Of a DNA stretch of 64,000 bases, positions 1 through 8,141 are shown piece by piece (within the stretch, counting starts at the first letter, position 1; each line of letters begins with the position of its first letter). The DNA lies in the NCBI GenBank assembly GCA_964571235.1, contig CAZNAI010000010.1:1-64000 (forward strand), in the 5' to 3' direction. Below the pieces are notes generated by a model. It did no database searches and had not been told where the DNA came from. It worked only from the letters and a program-made list of their open reading frames with translations. A program made the position numbers and the translations under genes. Source of the stretch: JACRAV01 sp964571235 (GTDB lineage Bacteria; Zixibacteria; MSB-5A5; GN15; FEB-12).

Positions 1-141
1 AAACGTCCGTACCGCGCCACCCGTCATGCGCGACATCACCATCGTGATCGCCGCTGTCAACGTCGTCTTCCCGTGATCCACGTGACCTATCGTCCCAACG
101 TTCACGTGCGGCTTGTTACGTACAAATTTCTCCTTCGACAT
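1..141 (-). CDS. tuf: Elongation factor Tu (N-terminal part)
   Basis: Only the first 47 codons lie in the window; the gene continues off the left edge. They contain the EF-Tu start with the G1 P-loop GHVDHGKTT at residues 19-27, which binds the GTP phosphates. EF-Tu delivers aminoacyl-tRNA to the ribosome. The ATG is preceded by a GGAGTGAGG-type ribosome binding site. The tRNA-Thr gene lies 25 bases upstream on the same strand, the classical tRNA-tuf arrangement, and both are probably transcribed from the promoter at 303-330. Identification is secure despite the truncation. Confidence 0.97.
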   Translation of the reverse strand, partial: MSKEKFVRNKPHVNVGTIGHVDHGKTTLTAAITMVMSRMTGGAVRTF

Positions 142-166
142 TCCTCACTCCTCGTCGTTTACAAAA

Positions 167-239
167 AGCCCAGAACCAGGATTGAACTGGTGACCTCATC
201 CTTACCAAGGATGTGCTCTACCAACTGAGCTATCTGGGC
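167..239 (-). tRNA. tRNA-Thr (anticodon GGT)
   Basis: A 73-nt cloverleaf reads on the minus strand: acceptor GCCCAGA/TCTGGGC, D-arm GCTC..GAGC, anticodon stem CATCC/GGATG with loop TTGGTAA (anticodon GGT), and T-loop TTCAATC. CCA is not encoded. It lies directly upstream of tuf. Confidence 0.96.
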
Positions 240-302
240 AGAACAACTTTTTCTCCTCAGAAAGGCAAAAAAATGCCATGCCTCGCCGTTGGGCGAGCCC
301 CA

Positions 303-330
303 AATATATCGCCAACCCCAAGAGAGTCAA
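303..330 (-). promoter_or_regulatory. Sigma-70-type promoter for tRNA-Thr-tuf
   Basis: On the minus strand, TTGACT, a 16-base spacer and TATATT lie about 60 bases upstream of tRNA-Thr. The same 16-base geometry occurs before rplM, the subtilisin-like protease and ctpA in this window, which supports the call. It is predicted by eye only. Confidence 0.75.
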
Positions 331-344
331 GCCATTTTTGGCAT

Positions 345-471
345 GAGATTTTCCGAAAAGGGGATTTTTTAGGGTTTTCTCTCCCCCGTCGGGATGGAAC
401 CTGAGACAGGAGGATAGAGAACCGGCTTTAGGGGCCGCAGAAAACCAACTAAGACGCTACCACACAGCGCA
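345..471. other. Unassigned structured stretch between lipoprotein gene and tuf promoter
   Basis: This stretch follows the stop of the DUF6624-like lipoprotein gene and holds no gene I can name. On the minus strand it has a T-arm-like segment (GGTTCCATCC) and a hairpin CGGC-CCCTAAA-GCCG that resembles an anticodon arm. No acceptor stem pairs, so it is not a working tRNA by eye. It lies where tRNA-Tyr often sits in tRNA-tuf operons, so a decayed tRNA is one possibility. Confidence 0.3.
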
Positions 472-1068
472 TTAACGGCGCTTTCGGGTCGGCGGTTTGG
501 GGCTCATCCGGTTGAGTTCGGCTTGAATGGAGTCGAGTGGAGGCACATTCCAGGCCCGGCGGACTGAGTCCGAAGTTTGGGAATCCATGGCCAGCAAGAC
601 GAACTGGCCGGCGCGGTTACGGGTGTACTGTGTGCCGTATTTTTGGGGTAAGTCGCTGAAGATCAAGTGGCGGTCGAGGGCGGCGGCGGCCAAGAACTTG
701 GCGCCGGGGTGACCTTTTTCGGCCGCTTCGATCGCCAGCTTGTTAGCCAAGAGGCAACATTGGTTGGCGACCGCCGGTTCGGCATGTTGCAGAATCAAGG
801 CGGCGCGGTAAAGATCGGCTGGCTCAACAATCAGGGCTTGGGCCAAAAGACGGTAGACAACTTCGCGGTTATGGGCGTTTTCGCGGTAGCGGGTGGTGTC
901 GGGGATATCAAGATTGGCCCGCATTGCGGAGTCGACCTCGGAGATTGTCTGCAGTTCGCCGGTAACGGGGGCGTCCTGCTTGACAGCCCGTTCGGGTTTG
1001 CGTTGAACGCAGGAGGCCACGGCGAAAACCAAAAGGGCGAGCGAGACAAAAGGAAGTGTGCGATGCAT
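472..1068 (-). CDS. DUF6624-like lipoprotein
   Basis: The 198-residue product starts with a lipoprotein signal; the lipobox VASC puts the acylated Cys at residue 20. The C-terminal half resembles the DUF6624 family: a run of small helices with a YGTQ motif, then RRAWNVPPL near the end. The family's function is unknown. The protein should be anchored in the inner or outer membrane, facing the periplasm. It lies between tRNA-Gly and tRNA-Thr on the same strand, an unusual place for a protein gene, and may be read from the tRNA-Gly promoter. The Arg/Lys-rich tail (TRKRR) is noteworthy. Family assignment is from memory of the motif pattern and is moderate. Confidence 0.7.
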   Translation of the reverse strand: MHRTLPFVSLALLVFAVASCVQRKPERAVKQDAPVTGELQTISEVDSAMRANLDIPDTTRYRENAHNREVVYRLLAQALIVEPADLYRAALILQHAEPAVANQCCLLANKLAIEAAEKGHPGAKFLAAAALDRHLIFSDLPQKYGTQYTRNRAGQFVLLAMDSQTSDSVRRAWNVPPLDSIQAELNRMSPKPPTRKRR

Positions 1069-1116
1069 AGCTTGGGTAGTAAGTAGGCGGAGGGGGTGGC
1101 GATCAACAATAAAAAG

Positions 1117-1189
1117 AGCGGGAGACGAGGCTCGAACTCGCGACCAACAGCTTGGAAGGCTGTGACTCTACCAACTGAGTTACTCCCGC
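1117..1189 (-). tRNA. tRNA-Gly (anticodon TCC)
   Basis: A 73-nt minus-strand cloverleaf: acceptor GCGGGAG/CTCCCGC, D-arm ACTC..GAGT, anticodon stem ACAGC/GCTGT with loop CTTCCAA (anticodon TCC), T-loop TTCGAGC, discriminator T. CCA is not encoded. Confidence 0.96.
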
Positions 1190-1203
1190 GTATTGCGGCT
1201 CAT

Positions 1204-1232
1204 AAAGTAGCGGAAGTTTGCGTTGGGTGCAA
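1204..1232 (-). promoter_or_regulatory. Promoter of tRNA-Gly
   Basis: TTGCAC, a 17-base spacer and TACTTT read on the minus strand. The expected start point is about 8 bases upstream of the mature tRNA-Gly 5' end. Confidence 0.6.
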
Positions 1233-1264
1233 GGGGGAATTGGGATGATGCCAGCGGCAACGGA

Positions 1265-1630
1265 TCAGAAGATGCCGTTTTTGTTGGGGGAATCGGCGAG
1301 GACTTGCTGGGATGCCTCCCACATTTCGATGATCAAGTCGCCGTCAAAGCGGAAAATGTGAATGACCGACCATTGCGAGTCGGCGGCCATGACAACTTTT
1401 CCGTGGACTGTGACGAGAACGCCGTCTTCGAGTGAGCGGATCGTTTCGTATTTTTTGTCGGGGAATTGTTTGGCGTTGTCGGCCATTGCGGTCAAGAGAG
1501 TTTGACGATCCCCGGCGAACCAGGTGTTGTGGTGGATAAAATTCGGGTGAACGAATTTGTCGAATGCTCTCTGCACGTCGCCTGAGGAGGCGAGCTTGAG
1601 GAATGTTTCGGCGATTTGTTTGCGTGTCAT
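1265..1630 (-). CDS. NTF2-like / SnoaL-type small protein
   Basis: The 121-residue cytosolic protein has the pattern of the SnoaL-like/NTF2 superfamily: an N-terminal helix pair (FLKLASSGDVQRAFDKF), the HPNFIHHNTWFAGD segment, and C-terminal strands ending in FDGDLIIEMWE. Members form a cone-shaped alpha+beta barrel and serve as small hydrolases, isomerases or ligand-binding proteins; the substrate cannot be read from the sequence. The ATG is preceded by a good GGAGAA ribosome site. It stands alone between tRNA-Gly and an exported-protein gene. Confidence 0.75.
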   Translation of the reverse strand: MTRKQIAETFLKLASSGDVQRAFDKFVHPNFIHHNTWFAGDRQTLLTAMADNAKQFPDKKYETIRSLEDGVLVTVHGKVVMAADSQWSVIHIFRFDGDLIIEMWEASQQVLADSPNKNGIF

Positions 1631-1692
1631 TGTTCTTCTCCAATATGATAGTACAAACGCGTCTGTTGCCAGACGAGTCCTAACTGCGATGG

Positions 1693-2325
1693 CTATTTCG
1701 GATACAATAGCGACAGGCTATCGTCACCAAACTTGTATCGGTAGGTAACTGAGTCGACAGTGTGCGCCGTGCTATCGTACGGACGAAGAATCACACTTTC
1801 CTGAAAACTAAATCGCACTGTCTGTTCCGAAAAACTGACGCTGATCCGGTCAACGGGATAGGAATTGTCTATTCCAATATCTTCAAACTGTGGTAGCGAA
1901 ACATCGAAATTCCCCAAATATCCAAATCCAAGGTCGACAGTGTCGAGCTCATAGCAGTCCAATATTGAACAGTATTCAGTACCGATTTCCACCAAAATAA
2001 TAACGCTCGATCCGACGTCGCATCGATACAGCCTTGTGTCATATCCGAGCAAGTCAGGTTCTGACTTGTACACTATCTCTCGCTCACGCATTTGCACCGC
2101 AAACATTACCGGCATTTCAATTGTGTCCGTCCCGAATGCCATCGAGAAGTCGCCGTTGACGGGATATATCTGGTAGATGAAATTTCCTTTCAGATTCCAA
2201 TCCACCTCTTGGGACTCCATAAACGGTTGAAAATGTAATGTGTCCCCTTCGTGATGCGATTTCGCACCAAGCATCCCGAAGACACCCAAAAGACAGAAGA
2301 GCACGATTGAGGCTCTCGGTTGCAT
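1693..2325 (-). CDS. Exported protein of unknown function
   Basis: The 210-residue product has an N-terminal signal peptide (MQPRASIVLFCLLGVFGMLG) followed by a beta-rich region full of aromatic and charged residues and no cysteine-rich domain. I do not recognise the family. The start was set at the internal ATG at 2325, which has a strong GGGGAGTGAGGGG ribosome site. An upstream start would put about 80 bases inside nadK and would bury the signal peptide. The gene begins 4 bases after the nadK stop, so the two are probably cotranscribed. Confidence 0.7.
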   Translation of the reverse strand: MQPRASIVLFCLLGVFGMLGAKSHHEGDTLHFQPFMESQEVDWNLKGNFIYQIYPVNGDFSMAFGTDTIEMPVMFAVQMREREIVYKSEPDLLGYDTRLYRCDVGSSVIILVEIGTEYCSILDCYELDTVDLGFGYLGNFDVSLPQFEDIGIDNSYPVDRISVSFSEQTVRFSFQESVILRPYDSTAHTVDSVTYRYKFGDDSLSLLYPK

Positions 2326-2329
2326 CCCC

Positions 2330-3190
2330 TCACTCCCCCTGCGGGGGGACGCCCCAGTGGAGCTTTGAGCGAAGGACCGAATAAAACGAGGTGTCGGGCA
2401 GGACCACAAATTTGGCGTGTTGTTTGGCGCGGGTGACTGTGATTATCTCGCGGTTGTGAAGCGTGATCATCACCTGACCGTCGAGGGTGAGGGTCGACTG
2501 GCGCTTTTCGTTAGTGACTCGCAGTTGCAGGACATCGGAGGCGTCGAAGACAATCGGACGAATAGTCAGTGAAAAGGGCGAGATCGGCGCGGCGATGATC
2601 GCCGACATTTTGGGGTGCATGATCGGGCCACCGACTGCCAGCGAATAGGCGGTCGAGCCGGTCGGAGTGGCGATGATGAGGCCGTCGGCGGTGTAGGTGG
2701 CGACATCTTCCCCATTTACTTTCAGATTAATATCGATCACCCGGCTGACCGGGGCGTTGCTGACGACGATGTCGTTGAGCGAACAGGGAAGCGGATTAGA
2801 TGCGCCGGAGATTTCGGTTTTGAGAAGCATTCGCTCTTCGATTCGGTAGTTGCCGGCGGCGACTGAGTCGAGCGCGGCGGTAACCTGGTCGTGATGTTGT
2901 TGCGTGAGAAATCCGAGTGAGCCCAAATTAATGCCGAGGATCGGGGTGCCGTGTGGGACAGCGGCGCGCGACGCGGCCAGCATGGTGCCGTCGCCGCCCA
3001 TTGAGATAAGCATGTCGCAATTGGCGCCGACCTCGTGGCGCGAGACAAAAGAAGCGCCCTGCGGCAGGGGGAGCGAGAGGTCGTCGCTCAGGCCGAGTTG
3101 ATGATTGTGCTGGCGGCACCAGTCGACGAGTGAGTCGACAGCTTCGCGGGCGCCGGTTCGTTTGAGATTGGCGATGAGTCCAAAACGCAT
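2330..3190 (-). CDS. nadK: NAD kinase
   Basis: The 286-residue protein phosphorylates NAD to NADP, the only route to NADP in most bacteria. It carries the diagnostic GGDGT motif at residues 65-69, NLGSLGFLT at 88-96, and the TPTGSTAYSLAVGGPI loop near residue 180 that binds NAD. Length is normal for bacterial NadK. It is cytosolic. The downstream exported-protein gene starts 4 bases after its stop. The ATG is clear and lies next to an intergenic repeat cluster. Confidence 0.97.
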   Translation of the reverse strand: MRFGLIANLKRTGAREAVDSLVDWCRQHNHQLGLSDDLSLPLPQGASFVSRHEVGANCDMLISMGGDGTMLAASRAAVPHGTPILGINLGSLGFLTQQHHDQVTAALDSVAAGNYRIEERMLLKTEISGASNPLPCSLNDIVVSNAPVSRVIDINLKVNGEDVATYTADGLIIATPTGSTAYSLAVGGPIMHPKMSAIIAAPISPFSLTIRPIVFDASDVLQLRVTNEKRQSTLTLDGQVMITLHNREIITVTRAKQHAKFVVLPDTSFYSVLRSKLHWGVPPQGE

Positions 3191-3249
3191 AGTGGGCGAT
3201 AAGGTACGAAGATTGTACGGAGGTAATCAAGGGAAGAAAAGCGCAGAGT

Positions 3250-3291
3250 GATTGCTTCGGTCCCGCCAAGAGCGGGACACTCGCAATGACG
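3250..3291. repeat. Dispersed palindromic repeat, family B, copy 1
   Basis: A 42-base element begins GATTGCTTCGGT, has an inner inverted repeat (TCCCGC..GCGGGA) and ends ACTCGCAATGACG. Its ends match the 42-base element at 6049-6090, while the inner palindrome differs in sequence. Confidence 0.85.
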
Positions 3292-3306
3292 CGCTATCGA
3301 GTAGTT

Positions 3307-3400
3307 GTAGGGTGGAACCCGAAGCCTTGCGGAGTGGTTCCGCCATCTTCAATTTGTAATAATGGCAGAACCGCGTCGCTTCGCTCGGGTTCTGCCCTAC
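3307..3400. repeat. Dispersed palindromic repeat, family C, copy 1
   Basis: About 94 bases are bounded by GTAGGGTGGAACCCG and its near-complement GGGTTCTGCCCTAC. The GTAGG(G/T)..CCTAC ends recur at 22609, 61811 and 63564, always between genes. Confidence 0.75.
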
Positions 3401-4599
3401 AATTGACGTGTCGAACGGACATTCTTTCCAAATACGACAAAGTAGATCACTGCCAGAATTCCGAAGGCGAAAGCGGTGAGGAAATTCACCGACGGTGAAA
3501 TGTTCCAGAGCCATGCGCCGCCGAAAGCGGCCAGCGAGACGATTAGATCGCGCGCCAGATAATACAGGCCAAACATGCCGGCTTTCATGTTGTCCGGAGC
3601 TAAATCCATGATGAGCGCTTTGCGGGTCGGTTCGCCGAATTCTTTCAGGCCGCGGACAAAGAAGGCGAGCGCGAGCATGGGAAATGATGTTGAGTAAAGT
3701 AAGATCAATGGGAAGAGGGCGAAGTTGAAAAAGGTAATCGCCACATACAGTTTCTTGTTCCCCTGGTCAGCCAGATAGGCGACGGGGATATAGACAAGCA
3801 TAGCGGTTACCATTTCGACGGTGGTCAGGATGCCGAAATCCCACGCTGATATGCTGTTATTTTTCATGCACCAGATGACGACAAAGGCATACGGAATCTG
3901 TTCGCAGAAACGGACAAGAATGTCGGGGACCAGCAGGTTCTTTAAAGAGGCATCCATGTATTTCCAGAGCCGGAACGGATTTTTCTCGGCGGAGTCCGAT
4001 TGCGGCGTGTGGTCCTCGATCAGTTTCTGCTGAACGACAATTGCAACGACACCCAATAGCATGGCGCCGCCAAAAGCCAGACGCACGCCGGTGACTTCAC
4101 CGAAAGCCACAATCAACGCCCCGCCAGCCAGGGGGCCGAGCGACATTGGAATCCTGCGAACAAGTGAATGAAGTGACACACCCATGGTGCGTTTGTTAGA
4201 TGGTAACACTCGCGAGACAAGGCTCATCGTCGCAGGAAGCGAGACTGCTGACCAGGCCAGAAAGAAGACAGCGCCGATGAGAACTGCAACCCAATTTGCG
4301 AACACAATCACAATGAGATATCCAAAAAGGGCGATCAAATTGAAAACGAGCAATGCTCGTTTGTGACCGAGCTTGTCGCTCAGGTACCCGCCGGGAAATG
4401 AGTACAGTGCCGATAGAAGATTTTGCAGGCCGTTCAAAATTCCCACTGAGAAAGTGCCGCCGCCGAGCGCCAACAGATAGATGGGAAGGAAACGCTCGGC
4501 CATCCTCTCCCCCATGCCGACCAAAATCACCATCGTGAGCATGCCAACAATGCTCTTCTTGAGCCCGAGAAATCCGGCGATTGATTGACGTGCTGACAT
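3397..4599 (-). CDS. Major facilitator superfamily transporter
   Basis: The roughly 400-residue protein has about 12 hydrophobic segments, with the loop motif GGYLSDKLGHKRALL between helices 2 and 3, which is the MFS signature (G-x3-D-R/K-x-G-R/K). It is an inner-membrane secondary transporter. The substrate is unknown; similar proteins are annotated as generic drug/multidrug exporters. The ATG at 4599 was preferred over an upstream TTG because it has a GAGG site in front and leaves room for the divergent gene. It is divergent from the LIM-domain gene, and both promoters must fit in about 115 bases. Confidence 0.85.
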   Translation of the reverse strand: MSARQSIAGFLGLKKSIVGMLTMVILVGMGERMAERFLPIYLLALGGGTFSVGILNGLQNLLSALYSFPGGYLSDKLGHKRALLVFNLIALFGYLIVIVFANWVAVLIGAVFFLAWSAVSLPATMSLVSRVLPSNKRTMGVSLHSLVRRIPMSLGPLAGGALIVAFGEVTGVRLAFGGAMLLGVVAIVVQQKLIEDHTPQSDSAEKNPFRLWKYMDASLKNLLVPDILVRFCEQIPYAFVVIWCMKNNSISAWDFGILTTVEMVTAMLVYIPVAYLADQGNKKLYVAITFFNFALFPLILLYSTSFPMLALAFFVRGLKEFGEPTRKALIMDLAPDNMKAGMFGLYYLARDLIVSLAAFGGAWLWNISPSVNFLTAFAFGILAVIYFVVFGKNVRSTRQL

Positions 4600-4715
4600 A
4601 AGTGTCTCTAACCTCGGCAAGAAAAGGAGCTAAGGGTGTAAAAGGCAATGTATTTGAGAGCCACAACGTAACTTTTAGAATTGATTTGGTCGGGCCGAAA
4701 TCCGATATACATGGT

Positions 4716-5894
4716 ATGAAAAGACTGACCTCAGCTTGTGCCACATTGTTTTTGCTCCTTGGCTTGAGTCTGACCGCGCACGCCGATCAACTCTCATGCG
4801 CCAAGTGCGGGCGGTATATCCGCGAAGGTGGCTATATCCAAGTCGGAAATCAGTACTATCACCCCGAGCACTTTGTCTGTGCTAACTGTAACCGACCGAT
4901 TGGGACAGGACAGTATTACACGAAAGATGGGCGCTATTATGATCGGGCCTGCTACGAACAGGTTTTCGCAGTTAGGTGCGTCTGGTGCGGCAAGTCAATT
5001 GATGGTGAATACGCTATCCACGACGGCAAGAACTATCACAAGGGTTGTTATGCCGCCAATGTCGCGCCAAAGTGCGGATACTGCGGTGAGGCGATCGCGG
5101 ATTCCTCGATTGTGAGTGGCGGGAAGTCGTACCACCATCGATGTTATTACGATCACGTCGCGCTTCGGTGTCAATTGTGCGGCGGGACACTCGACGGCGA
5201 GTACATGACTTCGTTTCGCGGCGGCGCCTGGCACAAGTGGCATCAGGGGTCTGCTCCGGAATGCGACATGTGCGCGGGATTTATCGACACGGGAAAATCC
5301 GACACCTACACGTCGTTTGCGGGCGGGAGATATCTTTGTTCGCTTTGCGGGGCGAGCGCTATTACCGATGTTGACGAAGTCGAGACGCTGGCAGACACGA
5401 TTGCGCCGATGTTTGCTGGAATCGGGATGACTGTCGACATATCCAAGCTGGCTTTTCAACTTGCGGAAAAACCCGAAATGGCCCAACTGGGTGATCGGGA
5501 CAAACGTGACCAACGGGGATTCACTGATTTTCGGCAGTACAGCTCACTCTTTGGATTAATCAAAGATCAGCGATTGACAGTGACGCTCCTTAATGGTATG
5601 CCCCGGATGGAATGTATCAAAGTGCTGGCGCATGAACTTACCCATGCCTGGCTGTTTGCCAATGGGCGGACTAAGACCTCGCCCAAGTTGTGCGAGGGAA
5701 GCTGTAACTATGTTTCGTTGCTTGTACTGAGGCAGTATCCCGGTGAAGAATCAAAGTTCTTCATGACCAAACTGGAGATGGATCCCGACTCGATCTACGG
5801 CGACGGGTATCGGAGTGTGAAGGGGTGGGTGGAGAAAGTGGGTGTTCAGCGTTGGGTGGAGTATCTGCGGACGCAGGATAAGAATCCGTGGTAG
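4716..5894 (+). CDS. Exported LIM-domain protein with DA1-like metallopeptidase domain
   Basis: The 392-residue product has a signal peptide (cleavage near AHA-DQ, residue 23). Tandem LIM-type zinc modules follow: CxxC pairs at 28/31, 55/58, 88/91, 120/123, 152/155, 183/186 and 208/211, with spaced His and single Cys ligands. The C-terminal half has HELTH at 306-310, then CEGSCNYV, where the Glu is the likely third zinc ligand. This order (LIM, then HExxH with a downstream EGxC) matches the DA1 peptidases that control organ size in plants. No ubiquitin-interacting motif is visible. It probably acts outside the cytoplasm. The ATG at 4716 was chosen because it opens the signal peptide; no ribosome site precedes it. 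Confidence 0.85.
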   Translation: MKRLTSACATLFLLLGLSLTAHADQLSCAKCGRYIREGGYIQVGNQYYHPEHFVCANCNRPIGTGQYYTKDGRYYDRACYEQVFAVRCVWCGKSIDGEYAIHDGKNYHKGCYAANVAPKCGYCGEAIADSSIVSGGKSYHHRCYYDHVALRCQLCGGTLDGEYMTSFRGGAWHKWHQGSAPECDMCAGFIDTGKSDTYTSFAGGRYLCSLCGASAITDVDEVETLADTIAPMFAGIGMTVDISKLAFQLAEKPEMAQLGDRDKRDQRGFTDFRQYSSLFGLIKDQRLTVTLLNGMPRMECIKVLAHELTHAWLFANGRTKTSPKLCEGSCNYVSLLVLRQYPGEESKFFMTKLEMDPDSIYGDGYRSVKGWVEKVGVQRWVEYLRTQDKNPW

Positions 5895-5907
5895 AGTTGA
5901 ACGGGAG

Positions 5908-5990
5908 ACCCTTCGACAGGCTCAGGGTGAAGTCCCTGATAGTAGTGGCAACTCCCACGTGACTTCAGGCTGAGCTTGTCGAAGCCTTCG
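5908..5990. repeat. Dispersed palindromic repeat, family A, copy 1
   Basis: The element is bounded by CCCTTCGACAGGCTCAGGGT and the complementary AGGCTGAGCTTGTCGAAG. A second copy with the same arms is at 61727-61806. It lies downstream of the LIM-domain gene in a convergent gap. Confidence 0.85.
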
Positions 5991-6048
5991 TGGGGCGAGG
6001 TGTCAAGAATTTTCCGAAATTTGCAATTACACTCGAGATTCTCCGCGA

Positions 6049-6090
6049 GATTGCTTCGGTTTGGCGAAGCGCCAAACACTCGCAATGACG
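6049..6090. repeat. Dispersed palindromic repeat, family B, copy 2
   Basis: A 42-base element with the same GATTGCTTCGGT and ACTCGCAATGACG ends as the copy at 3250-3291 but a different inner stem (TTGGC..GCCAA). Confidence 0.85.
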
Positions 6091-6146
6091 ATTCTCGGGT
6101 TACGGGACACGTGGTGGACGAGGACGGCCACCACGCACGAGAAACT

Positions 6147-8120
6147 CTACGCGACGCGGGGGGCTTTGGACTTTGAGGTGTCGCTGTTGGCGCGACGGAA
6201 AACCAACCGCTGGAGAAATCCGACTGACGATTTGTTTTGTGGCTTGTATTGTTCGGCGAGGAATGCGCCGATCTGAGCGGTGATCCCGTCGACATCAAGC
6301 TGGACATCTCGCAATAACTCGGCACGCTCACCGTGGGTAATAAACTCATCCGGAATAGCCAGCGCTTTGAATTTTCCGGAAAATCCCGACGAGATAAGGT
6401 CGTCGGCAATCGCCTGCCCGAATCCGCCGCGACGCTGAGCTTCTTCGATGGTGATCACCACCTGTGCGTCGCGCTTGATCTGCGTGAGCATTCGTGTATC
6501 GAACGGTTTGATAAAGCGGGCGTTGACGACCGAGACTTCAAATCCGCGTTCGTCAAGCCGTTGTGCGGCGTCGAGTGCCTTGTAGACCATTGACCCAACC
6601 GCAAGAATGACAATTTCTCCCGGTGTGGTCAGCCATTCCCAGGTTCCCCAGTCGAGTGGCAGAATATTTTCTTCCATCGGAACGGGTGTAGTATCCCGGG
6701 GATAACGGATCGCGACCACGCCTTCATCTTTGGAATTGGCCGTGTGGTGGAGCATACTTCGCAGTTCGTTGCCGTCTTTGGGGGCACAGAAAGTAAGATG
6801 CGGAACGGTGCTCAGGTAGGCGATATCGAATACGCCGTGGTGGGTGGGGCCATCGTTACCGACAAGACCGGCGCGATCCATGCAAATAACGATCGGCAGA
6901 CGCTGGACAGCGGCGTCGTGGATCACCTGATCGTATGCTCGTTGCATGAAAGTTGAGTAAATGGCCAGGTACGGCTTGATTCCTTCGGCGGCCAGACCAG
7001 AAGCAAAGCAGGTGGCGTGACCTTCGGCAATGCCTACATCAAAAAAGCGATCAGGAAATTTCTCGCCGTATTGAACCAGTCCGGTGCCGGTAGCCATGGC
7101 GGCGGTGATTGCGACGACGTGTTTGTTTTGCTCGGCCAGTTCGATCATCACTTTGCCGAAGATATCGGTGTACGATGGTAATCCTGAGGCCGATTTGATC
7201 GCCTTGCCGGTTTCGACATCAAACTTGGAGACGCCGTGATATTTAAGGGCGTCCTGTTCGGCCGGGGCGTATCCTTTCCCCTTCACAGTCGCTATATGCA
7301 ACATGACGGGGCCAGTCAGTTGGCGAAGATCCTGAAGTGTTCGGACCAACAGAGGAAGATCGTGGCCGTCGATAGGGCCGAAATACCGAAAGCCCATTTC
7401 TTCAAAGAGCATTCCCGGGACAATAAGCGATTTGAGAGAGCCCTCAATTCGGTGGACCAATTTGCGGATAATCTCGGGGCGTTTGAATTTGCCGGTGAGT
7501 TCCCAGACTTCGCGACGGAAGCGGTTTACCTTTTCGTCGGCCATGATCGAGGTCAAGTACTTTGACATCGAGCCGACGTTTTTTGAAATTGACCAGGTGT
7601 TGTCGTTCAAAATGACGATCAGGTTTTTGCGAAGCGAGCCGGCGTTGTTCATACCCTCGAAGGCCAGTCCACCGGTCATGGCGCCATCGCCGATGACCGA
7701 GATGACTTTGTTCTCTTCGCCCTTGAGGTCGCGGGCAACGGCAAAACCAAGCGAGGCCGAAATAGAGGTCGAGGCATGACCGGCGCCAAAATGGTCGTAA
7801 TCAGATTCGTCGCGGCGGGAGAAACCGGCCAGACCGTTGTAGGTACGAATCGTTCCGATTCGGTCGCGTCGTCCGGTCAATAGTTTGTGAACGTACGTTT
7901 GGTGGGAGACATCCCAGATAATCCGGTCGACCGGGGCTTGAAACACATAGTGCAGAGCCAGTGTCAACTCGACTGCGCCGAGATTGGAGGCCAGGTGTCC
8001 GCCGGTTTCGGCGACGGCCGAGACAATCTCGGAGCGGACTTCGCCGGAAAGCTCGATCAATTGATCAACTGAAAGCTTTTTCAGGTCGGCGGGTGAATCT
8101 ATGGTGGGCAGGTGTTTCAT
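6147..8120 (-). CDS. dxs: 1-deoxy-D-xylulose-5-phosphate synthase
   Basis: The 657-residue enzyme condenses pyruvate and glyceraldehyde 3-phosphate to DXP, the first step of the MEP isoprenoid pathway and a feed for thiamine and pyridoxal. It shows the thiamine-diphosphate motif GDGAMTGG near residue 145, and the central transketolase pyrimidine-domain motif DRAGLVGNDGPTHHG. The C-terminal transketolase domain follows. Length is slightly above the usual 620-640. GTG and ATG are adjacent at the start; the ATG is given. The gene is 18 bases downstream of ispA, so dxs and prenyl chain elongation are cotranscribed. Confidence 0.97.
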   Translation of the reverse strand: MKHLPTIDSPADLKKLSVDQLIELSGEVRSEIVSAVAETGGHLASNLGAVELTLALHYVFQAPVDRIIWDVSHQTYVHKLLTGRRDRIGTIRTYNGLAGFSRRDESDYDHFGAGHASTSISASLGFAVARDLKGEENKVISVIGDGAMTGGLAFEGMNNAGSLRKNLIVILNDNTWSISKNVGSMSKYLTSIMADEKVNRFRREVWELTGKFKRPEIIRKLVHRIEGSLKSLIVPGMLFEEMGFRYFGPIDGHDLPLLVRTLQDLRQLTGPVMLHIATVKGKGYAPAEQDALKYHGVSKFDVETGKAIKSASGLPSYTDIFGKVMIELAEQNKHVVAITAAMATGTGLVQYGEKFPDRFFDVGIAEGHATCFASGLAAEGIKPYLAIYSTFMQRAYDQVIHDAAVQRLPIVICMDRAGLVGNDGPTHHGVFDIAYLSTVPHLTFCAPKDGNELRSMLHHTANSKDEGVVAIRYPRDTTPVPMEENILPLDWGTWEWLTTPGEIVILAVGSMVYKALDAAQRLDERGFEVSVVNARFIKPFDTRMLTQIKRDAQVVITIEEAQRRGGFGQAIADDLISSGFSGKFKALAIPDEFITHGERAELLRDVQLDVDGITAQIGAFLAEQYKPQNKSSVGFLQRLVFRRANSDTSKSKAPRVA

Positions 8121-8141
8121 CACAGTCAGGTAAGATACCGC

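Noticed and set aside
383..471. A tRNA with an amber-type (CTA) anticodon, or tRNA-Tyr, in the unassigned stretch
   Set aside because: The hairpin loop CCCTAAA could read as CTA, but position 33 is C, no acceptor stem pairs, and the D-arm does not fold. I therefore kept it only as an unassigned structure.
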